From NCBI RefSeq assembly GCF_963668385.1, contig NZ_OY764327.1:3754501-3818500 (forward strand): a DNA stretch of 64,000 nt, given 5' to 3'. Source of the DNA: an uncultured Carboxylicivirga sp. (lineage in GTDB: Bacteria > Bacteroidota > Bacteroidia > Bacteroidales > Marinilabiliaceae). Each line of letters opens with the position of its first letter. Positions within the stretch are counted from its first letter, which is position 1. Of the stretch, positions 1 through 8,937 are shown piece by piece. The notes beneath the pieces were generated by a model. It ran no database searches. It was not told the origin of the DNA and was given only the letters and a program-made list of their open reading frames with translations. The translations under genes were made by a program, and so were the position numbers.

Positions 1-225
1 TAATGATGCGTTATTGGTTAGATTAATAATGAAATATAGCTGTTGTTGTGTGGGGAGTTCACGGTATTCCGAAAGACCATGCGGAACTGAAACTTTATGG
101 TTAAGTTCGCTAAAATAGTATTCGCATTATTGATAAAATTGGAATATACAACTTGTTATAAATATGAATTGTAGCTTGTTAATGAAATAAATTCAAACCT
201 GGAAAATATACATACATAATCAAAA

Positions 226-666
226 ATGAAATCAAGATTTAGTAAACAATTAGACTTAGATGAGAGTCAGGCAAAAATATTAGAAAGTCTCCGTTTTCAA
301 GATGAAGATTTATCTGCAAAATTAGGTTCAATTCTTGCTTTTTCTGGCCTAATGATTGCTACTTCGATAGTACAATTATCCACTTCAGAGGATTCAATAA
401 TTCATGTTGACAATGAAAAATTTTTCCTTCTATTACTTAATTCATTGGGATTATTAATTCTTTTTTCATCTGCGATAATTACAATAATTGGATTTATTTT
501 ATCAGGAAAATATTCGAATGATACTGACCGGGCATTAATTGAATTCGATAATTATTTAAATTGCAAAAGAAAGCTGCTAAAATTTGCTGTTATTTTGTTA
601 TTAATTGGCACAACAGCGATATTAACTTCCTTGATAGTTGTTTTGATATCTAGAATTATATGTTAA
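226..666 (+). CDS. Small membrane protein with three predicted TM helices
   Basis: 146 residues with no family I can name with confidence. A soluble N-terminal ~30 residues (containing FQDEDLSAKLG) is followed by hydrophobic helices at about 33-51, 67-93 and 119-143. The Asp/Glu-rich helix running straight into the first TM segment recalls small TM effectors such as those in Pycsar systems, but no nucleotide cyclase or other defence gene is adjacent, so I do not assign that role. It stands alone: the next gene begins 330 bp downstream. The ATG at 226 is the only reasonable start. The upstream 225 bases show no other gene. Confidence 0.6.
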   Translation: MKSRFSKQLDLDESQAKILESLRFQDEDLSAKLGSILAFSGLMIATSIVQLSTSEDSIIHVDNEKFFLLLLNSLGLLILFSSAIITIIGFILSGKYSNDTDRALIEFDNYLNCKRKLLKFAVILLLIGTTAILTSLIVVLISRIIC

Positions 667-940
667 TAATTTATTTAAGGTAAATATAAGGGATTACCAA
701 ACAATAAGGTTTAAATAAAACTTATTGTTTTTGAAAGAATTAGTTCTGTTTAAGTGCATAAGGTAAAGGTGGTTAATGATAAAATGTAGTTATTGTTGAG
801 ATGATTAGAAGAAACATATATTAATGACTCCATATTATAATGGACTTATACTGTAAAAAAAAATCAAATAGTTAATAAGAATTACTTGATAGAGCAATAA
901 AACAGAAATATGTAGTCATTCGCAGAAAGGCTGCAAAATA

Positions 941-968
941 TTTGTATTAAAATAAATGACTACTTTTG
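941..968 (+). promoter_or_regulatory. Candidate Bacteroidota promoter
   Basis: TACTTTTG at 961-968 is an exact match to the TAnnTTTG -7 box. A TTTG at 941-944 could serve as the -33 element, with a slightly short spacer of 16 bases. The gene start at 998 would leave a leader of about 20-25 nt. A 9-bp inverted repeat (GTAGTCATT at 912-920, AATGACTAC at 955-963) overlaps the -7 box and may be an operator. The rest of 667-997 is AT-rich with no gene visible. Confidence 0.45.
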
Positions 969-997
969 TTAAGTTGAATATTCAAAGTTTATAAAAA

Positions 998-2089
998 ATG
1001 AAATTGAGATTATTGGTAATACTTATTGCACTGGCAGTGTTTAAAATCGGAGCAGGACAAACGATTAACATTAGTTCTGTAAAATATTTTTATACTGTTT
1101 CAGAAAATATAACATCAGGGAAAGTTATAAGTCAAAACGATTGGGAAAAATTGTTTAATACATCAGGCTATAGTATTTCAGCTCAATCGGCTGTGCGTAA
1201 GAAAGTAATTAAAAATATGATGCTATATGCGTATAGCGATAAGTACATTACAGAAAGGGATAGTGTACTTAAAATTGACTTATTAAAGAATTTTAGTAAT
1301 AATGAGCTATTCTTGAGTAGATTAACACTTCAGAATTATTTAGAAATGCAAAAAAATGACAGTGCTTTAAAAGAATTTCTTAATAATTATGATTTTAAAG
1401 ATTTAGAAATATCTTCGACAAAAAGGCTTAAGGAATTTTTGTATAAGCCAGTGGATTCATTAATTACTTTTCCTTCTGTTAATTTACTCTGTTATGAGCC
1501 GGATGCACAAAGTAAACCCAAAGGAATTGTTATTGACTTTAATTACTTCTACAAAAATGATGGTAACAATGATGACTTTTTAGCTCATGAAATGTATCAT
1601 ACTTACAGAAGAAATTTTGAAAAGCCTGAATATATTAGATACAATAACTTTACTTCTCAATTAAATAATATTCATAACGAAGGTGTTGCAGATCTAATTG
1701 ATAAGAATCAAGAAGTATCAAAACATTTCGACAATTTAAATATTCCTGACGAAATTGTTGATATGTATGTTGATGCTTATAAAAATACACCATCAAAGCT
1801 GAAGGAATTTGAAACAATAGTACTTTCATTTCTTCATAAAGAGATTGATGAAAATACTTTTAATACGAAACTTAAATACTTTTTCCAGTTTGGCGGTCAT
1901 CCAAATGGATTTTATATGACTTCATTAATTGTAAAAGCTGGATATAAAAACGAACTGATTAAGAACTTTTATAATCCACATGAGTTTCTAATTCTTTATA
2001 ATTTAGCTGCACGGAAGTTGGGAGATTTTGTGGTGAGTGATGAAGTTGTAGAATATTCTGCTCAGATTGCCAAACAATACTACCGTTAA
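998..2089 (+). CDS. DUF5700 putative zinc-dependent peptidase, exported
   Basis: 363 residues with an N-terminal signal peptide ending near GAGQ (residue 21). The core carries the zincin motif HEMYH (H197, E198, H201) and, 27 residues on, NEGVAD (E228). This matches the HExxH plus downstream Glu layout of gluzincins and of the DUF5700 family, described as putative zinc-dependent peptidases. The substrate is unknown. It is preceded by a good TAnnTTTG box and has no close partner gene. I see the motif directly. Enzymatic activity is inferred from the family. Confidence 0.7.
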   Translation: MKLRLLVILIALAVFKIGAGQTINISSVKYFYTVSENITSGKVISQNDWEKLFNTSGYSISAQSAVRKKVIKNMMLYAYSDKYITERDSVLKIDLLKNFSNNELFLSRLTLQNYLEMQKNDSALKEFLNNYDFKDLEISSTKRLKEFLYKPVDSLITFPSVNLLCYEPDAQSKPKGIVIDFNYFYKNDGNNDDFLAHEMYHTYRRNFEKPEYIRYNNFTSQLNNIHNEGVADLIDKNQEVSKHFDNLNIPDEIVDMYVDAYKNTPSKLKEFETIVLSFLHKEIDENTFNTKLKYFFQFGGHPNGFYMTSLIVKAGYKNELIKNFYNPHEFLILYNLAARKLGDFVVSDEVVEYSAQIAKQYYR

Positions 2090-2166
2090 TCGAGTTGTCA
2101 ACCCTACGATTAATAACGAGTGGGGTAAAATTCTCGCGATATACTTATAGCAAAGAGTGAATTTTA

Positions 2167-2195
2167 GTTCCTCAGAGAATATCGGATGGCAATCC
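2167..2195 (+). pseudogene. Fragment of the 3841-4830 lipoprotein gene (C-terminal end)
   Basis: Bases 2167-2195 match 4786-4814 at 27 of 29 positions, in the same reading frame (VPQRIS[D/E]GNP). An in-frame stop lies just upstream at 2158-2160, so only a tail fragment survives. It is the only thing I can identify in the 311-bp gap 2090-2400. It suggests a decayed second copy of the downstream lipoprotein gene. Confidence 0.45.
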
Positions 2196-2400
2196 CTTTT
2201 GCTTATATGACAGAGGATGGTTTAATAGTATATGGAAAGCAGGTATTTGTTTCTAATTCGTTGATGGGTGTTTTAACGCTAATAAAAGGTAGCGAAGCAA
2301 GCGTGTTTTAGTTATCTTTAGGTATGGTGTAGTAAAGCATCTAATCGCTGAGAGAATAATATACCTGCCTTAACAATAATTAAACGTAAAAATTACTGTT

Positions 2401-2889
2401 ATGAAATCCTATCTGTTTCACGCCGTGTCATTTTTTCTTAAAATATTATTTGTGAGTGTTTTACTGTTTTTTGTAAATGCTAATTCACAAGCTCAAAGTA
2501 ATATGACATCAACATTAAGTAAAAACAATTTTTACGTTGATGCAGGTGGACATTTTGCGGGACAGGCATCGATAAATTTGGAGAGGTTATTTTATACAGG
2601 AGAGAAGACAGCATGGTACGCAAGGGCTGGATTGGGTGGAGCTGGTATTATAATGGCGAATGGAGGTTTAGGAGGCTTAGGGGCTGTTACAATGTTGACA
2701 GGTAGAGGAAATAAACATTTTGAGATGAATTGTGGTGCATTTATCGGAAAAGAATCCGATGACAATGATATATTTGTATTTCCTCTTATTGATTTAGGCT
2801 ATAGGTATCAAAAGCCAGAAGGCGGATTTATTTTTAGAGCTAAACTTGGATTTCTGGGATTGGGAATAGGTTTAGGGTATGCATTCTGA
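2401..2889 (+). CDS. Small exported protein, probable outer-membrane beta-barrel
   Basis: 162 residues. A long hydrophobic signal sequence (about 10-32, ending NANSQAQS) is followed by alternating short Gly/aromatic-rich strands and a C-terminal GLGYAF ending in Phe, as in many outer-membrane barrels. The family looks like the small 'hypothetical exported' Bacteroidota proteins of 150-200 residues. No catalytic motif is visible. It stands alone between intergenic regions of about 310 and 220 bp. Function unknown. Confidence 0.6.
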   Translation: MKSYLFHAVSFFLKILFVSVLLFFVNANSQAQSNMTSTLSKNNFYVDAGGHFAGQASINLERLFYTGEKTAWYARAGLGGAGIIMANGGLGGLGAVTMLTGRGNKHFEMNCGAFIGKESDDNDIFVFPLIDLGYRYQKPEGGFIFRAKLGFLGLGIGLGYAF

Positions 2890-3109
2890 ATTAATAAATG
2901 ATATTAAAGTAATTATTAATAAGTAAGTTGCGGTGAAGTTTATTTATTGCGATATCGTTTTATAATGTTGTGTTAATTGTAAATGAATAAATGGAACGAT
3001 AAGGTATCTACTAATTATTTTATAGAGTATAACCTCATTGTGTAATTTCTTAATTATAAGTCTTGGTAGTTATAAATTCGGATCCATAATCGTATAAATT
3101 ATTGCAATA

Positions 3110-3727
3110 ATGAACTTAAGGAAGATAAATTATTTGACAGATAACTACAGAACTATTATTTGTTTGTTTGCGGCACTGGCTATTATTGAAACATTCGTTT
3201 ATTGGACTGATAATTATATTCTCTCAATGGAATATCCTTCTATTGTTGAACGAAATAATTTATCCTTAGGATTGATTGTACAAAACCTTATTGGATCAAT
3301 TATCCATGCGTTTTTGAATTTATCAATTTTAATAGCTTTTGCAGAAATTTTAGGTGAAAAATGGTTTATTGTACCCATATCTATTCTGTCGAGTTTTATT
3401 ATTAATGTAGGTCTGAGCTATTTTTCTTGTGCTCATATGTATTTCGACATAAGAGCATTTAATTGGTTGGCATACCTTTTTTATTCAAGTATGTTGTTTG
3501 TAATATCCTACCATCTAATCAATAAAGAATTAAAAGTTTACTACTCCTTTGTAATATATTATTTGATGTTTTTAGTGCATCGAATAGGTACCTATTTAGG
3601 TGTTTGTCTTTTATCAGGTGATTTTATTGCATTTTTTAATCCTGAATTTTATAGGTACTTGTTTTATTCTGGGTTATTTGGAGGTGTTTATTTATTATTC
3701 AATAAAATAATAACAAAGAAGGGTTAA
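3110..3727 (+). CDS. Polytopic membrane protein of unknown function
   Basis: 205 residues, mostly hydrophobic, with about five to six predicted TM helices spread along the length and short polar loops. I recognise no family signature. The start ATG at 3110 is the first in frame. The downstream gene (a lipoprotein) starts 114 bp after the stop, so co-transcription is possible but not shown. Confidence 0.55.
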   Translation: MNLRKINYLTDNYRTIICLFAALAIIETFVYWTDNYILSMEYPSIVERNNLSLGLIVQNLIGSIIHAFLNLSILIAFAEILGEKWFIVPISILSSFIINVGLSYFSCAHMYFDIRAFNWLAYLFYSSMLFVISYHLINKELKVYYSFVIYYLMFLVHRIGTYLGVCLLSGDFIAFFNPEFYRYLFYSGLFGGVYLLFNKIITKKG

Positions 3728-3840
3728 AATACCCAGTAATACACCGAATCATGCAATGTTATCTTTTGCTTTTTCCTTAGTCGAGAGCCATTCTTTCCCT
3801 ATAATAGTTATACATGAAAATTGGAAAATAAAAAGTACAT

Positions 3841-4830
3841 ATGAAAAAAATAGGTGTTTATTTAGTAATAGGATTCATTCTATCGAACTGTTCTCAATCG
3901 AAATATGATTATAAAACTGAGAATGTATTACTCGATTGTTTTTATACCCAATATAAAGAAAGTGGTGTTGATATAAAATTAACCATTAATCGAATTGAAG
4001 ATGTTTTAGTGAAGCACAATATTCTTGATGATAAATCGGGTAGGAGTTATATTAAGATGATTGATAAAATAAAAGAGGATAATGAGTTGGATATTAATAA
4101 CCCGGATTTGATTCAAGATATTAATTCCATTGGATATAGGCCATCAAGCGTTTCGTGTAGCGATTTATCAGTTACTAATTTGCTTGATTCGGCAAGTTTA
4201 TCTCAATCAAAACTTAAATATCTGGTGGCAATATTTGATTCGATACAAGTAAAAGGAAATATTTCGCCATCAATAATTGCACAGGAAATTCTGGAGGTTT
4301 TTGATGCAAAGGATTTTGAAAATGATTATTACCGTACCATTGGCTTGGTTATGTTTTCGACACTGATAAAAATGAATGATTGCGATAATGGACTATTCAG
4401 ACAATTACCTCCATTGGAAAAAGAAGAGGCTCAACCTGTTTTTGAACCACAGAATGTATTTAGTATTTTAATCAACAATAAGGATGAAATGCTGGCAAAC
4501 GGTCGACCAGCCAATTTATCCGAATTAAAGCCAATGATAAAGAAGTTTATTATGGAATCGTCTGATAAGGTAACTATTGATTTGCCCAATAGAGGAAAAT
4601 ATATGTCCTCAAAAGGAGTGGTGTCAATCCAGAGCTCCAATGGTACTTCATATCAGTTTTACTTGTTAGTTCAAAATGAATTATTATCAGCTTATAACGA
4701 AATAAGAAATACGTATTCAATAAAAATTTTTGAATTAAAATTCGACCAGTTAAGCGATGAGCAAAAGGAAATAATAAAGAAGATTGTTCCTCAGAGAATA
4801 TCAGAAGGCAATCCTTCAGTGCATTCATAG
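3841..4830 (+). CDS. Lipoprotein of unknown function
   Basis: 329 residues beginning with a lipoprotein signal (hydrophobic stretch then SNCSQ, lipidated Cys at about 17). The residues after the Cys (SQSKYDYK) lack the acidic run that marks surface-exported Bacteroidota lipoproteins, so a periplasmic-facing anchor is more likely. The mature part is polar and mostly helical in appearance, with no motif I recognise. A 29-bp piece of its 3' end recurs at 2167-2195, evidence of an old local duplication. Confidence 0.6.
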   Translation: MKKIGVYLVIGFILSNCSQSKYDYKTENVLLDCFYTQYKESGVDIKLTINRIEDVLVKHNILDDKSGRSYIKMIDKIKEDNELDINNPDLIQDINSIGYRPSSVSCSDLSVTNLLDSASLSQSKLKYLVAIFDSIQVKGNISPSIIAQEILEVFDAKDFENDYYRTIGLVMFSTLIKMNDCDNGLFRQLPPLEKEEAQPVFEPQNVFSILINNKDEMLANGRPANLSELKPMIKKFIMESSDKVTIDLPNRGKYMSSKGVVSIQSSNGTSYQFYLLVQNELLSAYNEIRNTYSIKIFELKFDQLSDEQKEIIKKIVPQRISEGNPSVHS

Positions 4831-4914
4831 ATTAATTACAAACGAAATTACTATTTTTAAACCTATGTTCAGCTGCTGTTAGCTGTACGTCAACCTAACT
4901 CAAAAACGATTAAG

Positions 4915-5472
4915 ATGAATATTTTTATCATCATTTGGATAATTTGGTGTACCTCAGAAGTTTTGTTGAATCGCTTGATTCGATCTGGTTCAACGGATAA
5001 GAAAAATCAGGACAAAGGATCCTTAGTCTTTATTTGGGTTATGATTACCATAGCTATTACTTTGGGAGTTGTATTTGCTAATTTCATTGATACTAAAATA
5101 AGTACTCAGCTTTTAATCCCCTATATTGGCCTTGCAACAATCGTTTTAGGTATAGTATTAAGGTTCGTTTCCATTTATACTTTAGGTAAGTTTTTTACAG
5201 TAGATGTTACCATTCGCCATAATCATGAAATTAAAAAGGATGGGTTTTATAAAATAGTCCGGCACCCATCATATTCCGGAGCATTGTTGTCTTTCTTGGG
5301 TTTTGGCGTATCGCTCAATAACTGGTTGAGTTTGCTAGTAATTGTAGTGCTTGTTGGCAGTGCTTTTCTATATCGCATTAAAATTGAAGAAAAAGCTTTG
5401 ATAAACCATTTTGGAACTGATTATTTAGATTATAAGAAGCATACATATCGATTGATTCCATGGGTGTATTAA
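4915..5472 (+). CDS. Isoprenylcysteine carboxyl methyltransferase (ICMT)-like membrane protein
   Basis: 185 residues with four or five TM helices. The C-terminal half has the ICMT/PEMT-like signature: RHPSYSGALLSFLG near 116-129, then two helices and the cytoplasmic motif EEKALINHFGTDYLDYK. This family places S-adenosylmethionine at the RHPxY region of the membrane. Bacterial members are mostly uncharacterised, and protein prenylation is not expected here, so the substrate is probably a lipid or small molecule. It is followed by a convergent TetR gene. Confidence 0.75.
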   Translation: MNIFIIIWIIWCTSEVLLNRLIRSGSTDKKNQDKGSLVFIWVMITIAITLGVVFANFIDTKISTQLLIPYIGLATIVLGIVLRFVSIYTLGKFFTVDVTIRHNHEIKKDGFYKIVRHPSYSGALLSFLGFGVSLNNWLSLLVIVVLVGSAFLYRIKIEEKALINHFGTDYLDYKKHTYRLIPWVY

Positions 5473-5574
5473 TGTAAAATTTTTGGTTAATGAATCGCTT
5501 ATTTAATGCACGGTCATTTGCTATCTATTTATCATTATATGAATAAGAGTAGGAGAGCTATGCGTTTTTGTTAT

Positions 5575-6240
5575 TTAAGGTTGGATGTGTTTAGTATCAG
5601 AGTATTCAGTTGAACGATCCAAGTTAAGAGAGTTAAATATTTTTTGACCTTTCGATGTAAGATATGGATATAAAGTTTGAAGGATCATCTTAGAGTAAGT
5701 TGAAACTACTTTTTTCGACATTTTCGTGTTCTGTATTACTGCATCCGAAATCCAAAAATTACCAAGTATCGTTAAGCGTTTAAATAAATAACTAAATTCA
5801 TTAGGTACAGCTTCAGTTCTCATTAAATTAAACTTGATTAGTTGTTCAAATATTGCCAGAAATTGCTTTTCTCTTTCTTTAGTTAATTCAACGTAATGAT
5901 CTTTTATTTTTGAGTTTTCGCGCATTATTTGCATAAAATCCAGAAGAAAAAAACGGTATTCATAAAATACTGCCATTGTGTTATGAATATTCATCATCAA
6001 CGAGCTTAAAACTGTGTCCGATTCTTCTATCTGAACTTGGGTAATTCGGCTATTCATTACTTCAACCAGCTGAAAATACAAGGTTTCAATTATATCTTCG
6101 CGTTTTTTGAAGTGGTAATTTAAATTACCTTGACTAATGTTCATTTTATTGGCAATTGTTCGAAGAGTAACGTTCGATAATCCTTCCGAATTAAATAAAT
6201 CAAGTGCTGTATCAATAATGACTTCCTTTGTTTTTTTCAT
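5575..6240 (-). CDS. TetR-family transcriptional regulator
   Basis: About 221 residues from the ATG at 6240 (MKKTKEVII...). A TTG nine bases upstream is a less likely start. The N-terminal domain has the typical TetR HTH: LFNSEGLSNVTLRTIA followed by the recognition-helix part SQGNLNYHFKKREDI. The rest is a helical ligand/dimer domain. It is divergent from the DUF2867 gene, with a 79-bp intergenic region containing two near-identical 20-bp repeats, so autoregulation plus control of that neighbour is the simplest reading. The ligand is unknown. Lipophilic or stress compounds are common for the family. Confidence 0.85.
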   Translation of the reverse strand: MKKTKEVIIDTALDLFNSEGLSNVTLRTIANKMNISQGNLNYHFKKREDIIETLYFQLVEVMNSRITQVQIEESDTVLSSLMMNIHNTMAVFYEYRFFLLDFMQIMRENSKIKDHYVELTKEREKQFLAIFEQLIKFNLMRTEAVPNEFSYLFKRLTILGNFWISDAVIQNTKMSKKVVSTYSKMILQTLYPYLTSKGQKIFNSLNLDRSTEYSDTKHIQP

Positions 6241-6260
6241 GGTTATCAAAGATAAACATT

Positions 6261-6310
6261 TTAGTACATGTGACCTAATTTGTAAATTAATTAGTACATT
6301 TGACCTAAAT
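6261..6310. promoter_or_regulatory. Duplicated TetR operator and promoter
   Basis: Two 20-bp direct repeats, 6261-6280 and 6291-6310 (TTAGTACATKTGACCTAAWT form), agree at 18 of 20 bases and lie 30 bp apart, close to three helical turns. Each contains an imperfect palindrome of the form TAG..CA..TG..CTA. The second contains TACATTTG (6295-6302), an exact TAnnTTTG -7 box directed at the gene starting at 6320. A regulator bound here would block that promoter. Confidence 0.6.
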
Positions 6311-6319
6311 GTTATTTCT

Positions 6320-6814
6320 ATGAAAAAAGTAAGAGAAGAACAAACTGTTTTAACTCAAGACTTAAATGAGTTATTGCCAAAAATTGACTTTTGCGATACA
6401 TTTGCTACAACTAATCATGAAAATAGTATGCAGCAAATTGCTCATTTAGTTTTTAATACAACTCCTGGATGGGTTAAAATACTGTTTTCGATTAGAAATA
6501 AAATAGTGGGAGTTTTTGGTTTAAAAACTAAGATGCCAGATGATTATAATGAGGAATATAAAGTTGGTGGCTACGTGAAATTTTTTAAGATCTATTCTAT
6601 CTCGGATAATGAAGTAGTTTTAGGAGCCAATGATTCTCATCTCAACTTTCGGGCAGTAATTACTAACAATCATTCAAATGAGTTTAATATTAAGGTAACT
6701 ACATTGGTTGAGTTTAATAATACTACAGGAAAAATTTATATGGGAGTTATCAAGCCTTTTCATCGACAAGTTGTAAAACGAATGGTGAAGAATGCATTTA
6801 AAGAAGCATTATAG
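6320..6814 (+). CDS. DUF2867 domain protein
   Basis: About 164 residues from the ATG at 6320. An open frame extends upstream to 6137 but would overlap the divergent TetR gene and its operators. The sequence PGWVKILFSIRNKIVGVFGLK, then EYKVGGYV and later GVIKPFHRQVVKRMVKNA, follows the DUF2867 pattern, a domain also found at the C terminus of SDR-type proteins such as that at 18910-20346. No activity is established for the domain. Its operator arrangement says it is the main target of the TetR regulator. Confidence 0.7.
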   Translation: MKKVREEQTVLTQDLNELLPKIDFCDTFATTNHENSMQQIAHLVFNTTPGWVKILFSIRNKIVGVFGLKTKMPDDYNEEYKVGGYVKFFKIYSISDNEVVLGANDSHLNFRAVITNNHSNEFNIKVTTLVEFNNTTGKIYMGVIKPFHRQVVKRMVKNAFKEAL

Positions 6815-6978
6815 GTGGGACAGATGCTTTATTTTTCATTTATCAAGTAGGATAAGAAGGTTTCGACCGACTCATAATTATTGCTAATTAATTTCTTTTT
6901 AAGTCGCATTATACACATTGATTTTTTGTTCATTAGTAGGCTAATTGCTAGTTTAGTACTAACTTATTATCTAAACCT

Positions 6979-7871
6979 ATGCGTTCGTTCATTCTTATTT
7001 TATTGTTATTGTTCAAGACTTCTTTTTTATTTGCTCAGAATATAAATGGTAGAATAGTTGATTCCGAATCTTTAATAGGCGTTGAGTACGCTACAATTGT
7101 ACTTCCACAAACACAAACAGGAGTTGTTTCAAATCAAAAGGGTTATTTTAATCTAAATGTAAGTAATTGTAATAATTCAATTTATTTAAAGGTTTCTGCT
7201 CTTGGATATTCACCAGACTCCGTTTTGTTAGATAATATTCTTGATTCTGATACTCTTCAAATAAAGCTAAGTCGAAAGGTGTTTAATCTGGAGGAGATTG
7301 TTGTTAAGCCTACTTATAATAAAATGGTTAAATTAGGAGTTAGCAAAGAGCCCAAAAGAATAATGTGGAATTATGGTTTACCCGGTTTACAACGAGCCAT
7401 ATTTATCGACAATACAAAAAAGAATCTAACTTATATATTTCATCAATTGGTGTTTATATTGATACTATCGGTTTTTCAGATGCTCCATTAAGAATTAGAG
7501 TATTAACGAAGGCTGCTAATGGTATGCCCGGTAAAGATCTGTTAGAGTCGAATGTGATTTTACGCAACGCTAATGCAGGTGAATACAACCAGATTGATAT
7601 AAGCGAAAACCAAATAGCATTTCCTAAATCAGGAGTATTTGTTTTCATTGAATGGTTAAGAGATGGAGACGAATATTATTACACTAAAAAAATACGGAAT
7701 GGGAATAATCCTCCTTTTAAACTTAAAGGATACGGACCAACACTAGGCATTATATCCACTAAAGATCAATCGGAGTATTGGAAAAAACTGGTAGGAGAGC
7801 AATGGGCGAATAACTCTGAAAAAAGTAAGCGTATTCATCCAATGATTTTTATAAGTGTTTTTGAAGAATGA
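6979..7871 (+). CDS. Exported carboxypeptidase-regulatory-like domain protein, split by a -1 frameshift
   Basis: The first frame (6979-7491) encodes a signal peptide (to about residue 20) and a CarboxypepD_reg-like beta-sandwich (NGRIVDSESLIGVEYATI..., about 22-105). It then runs into nonsense after the run TKK at 7414-7422. The second frame (up to 7871) continues sensibly from GAA at 7422 (ESNLYISSIGVYID..., then LRIRVL). Joining them at the A AAA AAG heptamer 7416-7422 gives one ~297-residue protein resembling a common Bacteroidota exported family that is normally a single frame. Either ribosomes slip -1 here or one base has been lost or gained in the A6 run. The sequence cannot separate these. 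Function unknown, perhaps cell-surface binding. Confidence 0.6.
7416..7422 (+). other. Slippery heptamer A AAA AAG
   Basis: In the upstream frame the codons are ACA AAA AAG, exactly the X XXY YYZ arrangement used for -1 slippage (as in E. coli dnaX). The next codon after slippage, GAA at 7422, opens the frame that continues to 7871. A weak 6-bp stem (ATCAAT 7442-7447 with ATTGAT 7458-7463) lies downstream but is far and AT-only. I see no clear upstream Shine-Dalgarno stimulator. Confidence 0.5.
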
Positions 7872-7950
7872 TTGAACAATAGGAATTCCATTTGTAATTA
7901 TATTGACACGCAACCTTGTTTATTAATAATGCGTCTAGCAGAAAAAAACT

Positions 7951-8697
7951 ATGAAAAATTATCTTTTTGTACTAGTAGGGGTATTGCTCTTGATTTCATG
8001 TGATAAGAATGATGATCTAATTATTGATGATGATACTTATCTTCAACTTGCTTATGATAAAAGTTATCAATATCCGAATGGCTTTTATTTTGAAAAAACG
8101 CTAAGTGGATCTGTTTACTATGAAAATACAGTAAGTATAAAACCAATTAAAGAAAGAGAAAGTAAATGGATTGAGCTAAGCACTAATGATAAGAAACAAG
8201 CAAAGTTATGGTCCGATTTATCTAATGATTATAGTTCTGTTAATAGGAGGGTGACAAGTGAAAATCAGACAGAGAAATATTTTGAGTTTGTAAGAACAAA
8301 TAGCAACAATGCTAATGATATTGTTCTTTCCCGGATTCATCGATCAAGTTATTTTATATTCCAATATGATAAATTTAAAGACATTGATACAATTGGTATA
8401 TATAATGGTGAACAGTCAACAGAAAAAGTTAAGGAACTAGTAGAGTATTTGTGGGATTGTAAAGCGTTAGGATTCTCTGATAAAGTGATTGAAAATCAGA
8501 TTTCAGAAACTGATAAAAACTTCACCTATAGTATTATTTCGCTAAATATTGTCTTTGGTGATTTTGGTATATATGACATGGTATATGTGTATAATAATGA
8601 GTTTAAATTAGATAAATCAACTAAGGTTGTAAATGTAAAAAGACAATTGATTAAAGAAATACAAGGTAAATATAATGCAAATACAATGGAGGATTAG
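7951..8697 (+). CDS. Lipoprotein of unknown function, probably surface exposed
   Basis: 248 residues with a lipoprotein signal (LLISCDKNDD, lipidated Cys at about 17). The DKNDD that follows the Cys resembles the acidic lipoprotein export signal of Bacteroidota, suggesting the outer face of the outer membrane (inference). The mature domain is charged, with no recognised motif. It begins 79 bp after the frameshifted gene. Function unknown. Confidence 0.6.
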   Translation: MKNYLFVLVGVLLLISCDKNDDLIIDDDTYLQLAYDKSYQYPNGFYFEKTLSGSVYYENTVSIKPIKERESKWIELSTNDKKQAKLWSDLSNDYSSVNRRVTSENQTEKYFEFVRTNSNNANDIVLSRIHRSSYFIFQYDKFKDIDTIGIYNGEQSTEKVKELVEYLWDCKALGFSDKVIENQISETDKNFTYSIISLNIVFGDFGIYDMVYVYNNEFKLDKSTKVVNVKRQLIKEIQGKYNANTMED

Positions 8698-8716
8698 ATT
8701 ATTTACATTCTGATTT

Positions 8717-8899
8717 TTGTGGCATGTTAGTGGCAAAATTGTTGTTGATAATCTTAACTATGGTACTTACATTTATAAGTATCCAATTTTGAATAGTACA
8801 GGAGGATACGAAAGAGTTGCAGCATTTCAAATTAATAAAGGAAAAGATAAAACACTAACTTTCCCTTATTCGGGTGGTTATTATCGGTGGTTTTGTTAA
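8717..8899 (+). CDS. Doubtful small ORF
   Basis: A 60-codon frame just after the lipoprotein gene, with no ribosome binding site or signal peptide visible and no family I recognise. The translated sequence is strand-like (NLNYGTYIYKYPILN) and could be a remnant of a longer beta-rich protein. It may equally be non-coding. Confidence 0.2.
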   Translation: MWHVSGKIVVDNLNYGTYIYKYPILNSTGGYERVAAFQINKGKDKTLTFPYSGGYYRWFC

Positions 8900-8937
8900 A
8901 TTAGAAAGCTAATATAAATCCATTAGAACAAAGAAAA

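Noticed and set aside
226..666. Pycsar-type TM effector
   Set aside because: The layout is similar, but there is no adjacent nucleotide cyclase or other defence gene, and the resemblance is only topological.
6137..6319. N-terminal extension of the DUF2867 gene
   Set aside because: It would overlap the TetR coding region and operators. The ATG at 6320 begins the conserved sequence.
8717..8899. Real small gene after the lipoprotein at 7951
   Set aside because: No ribosome binding site, signal or family. Kept only as a low-confidence entry.
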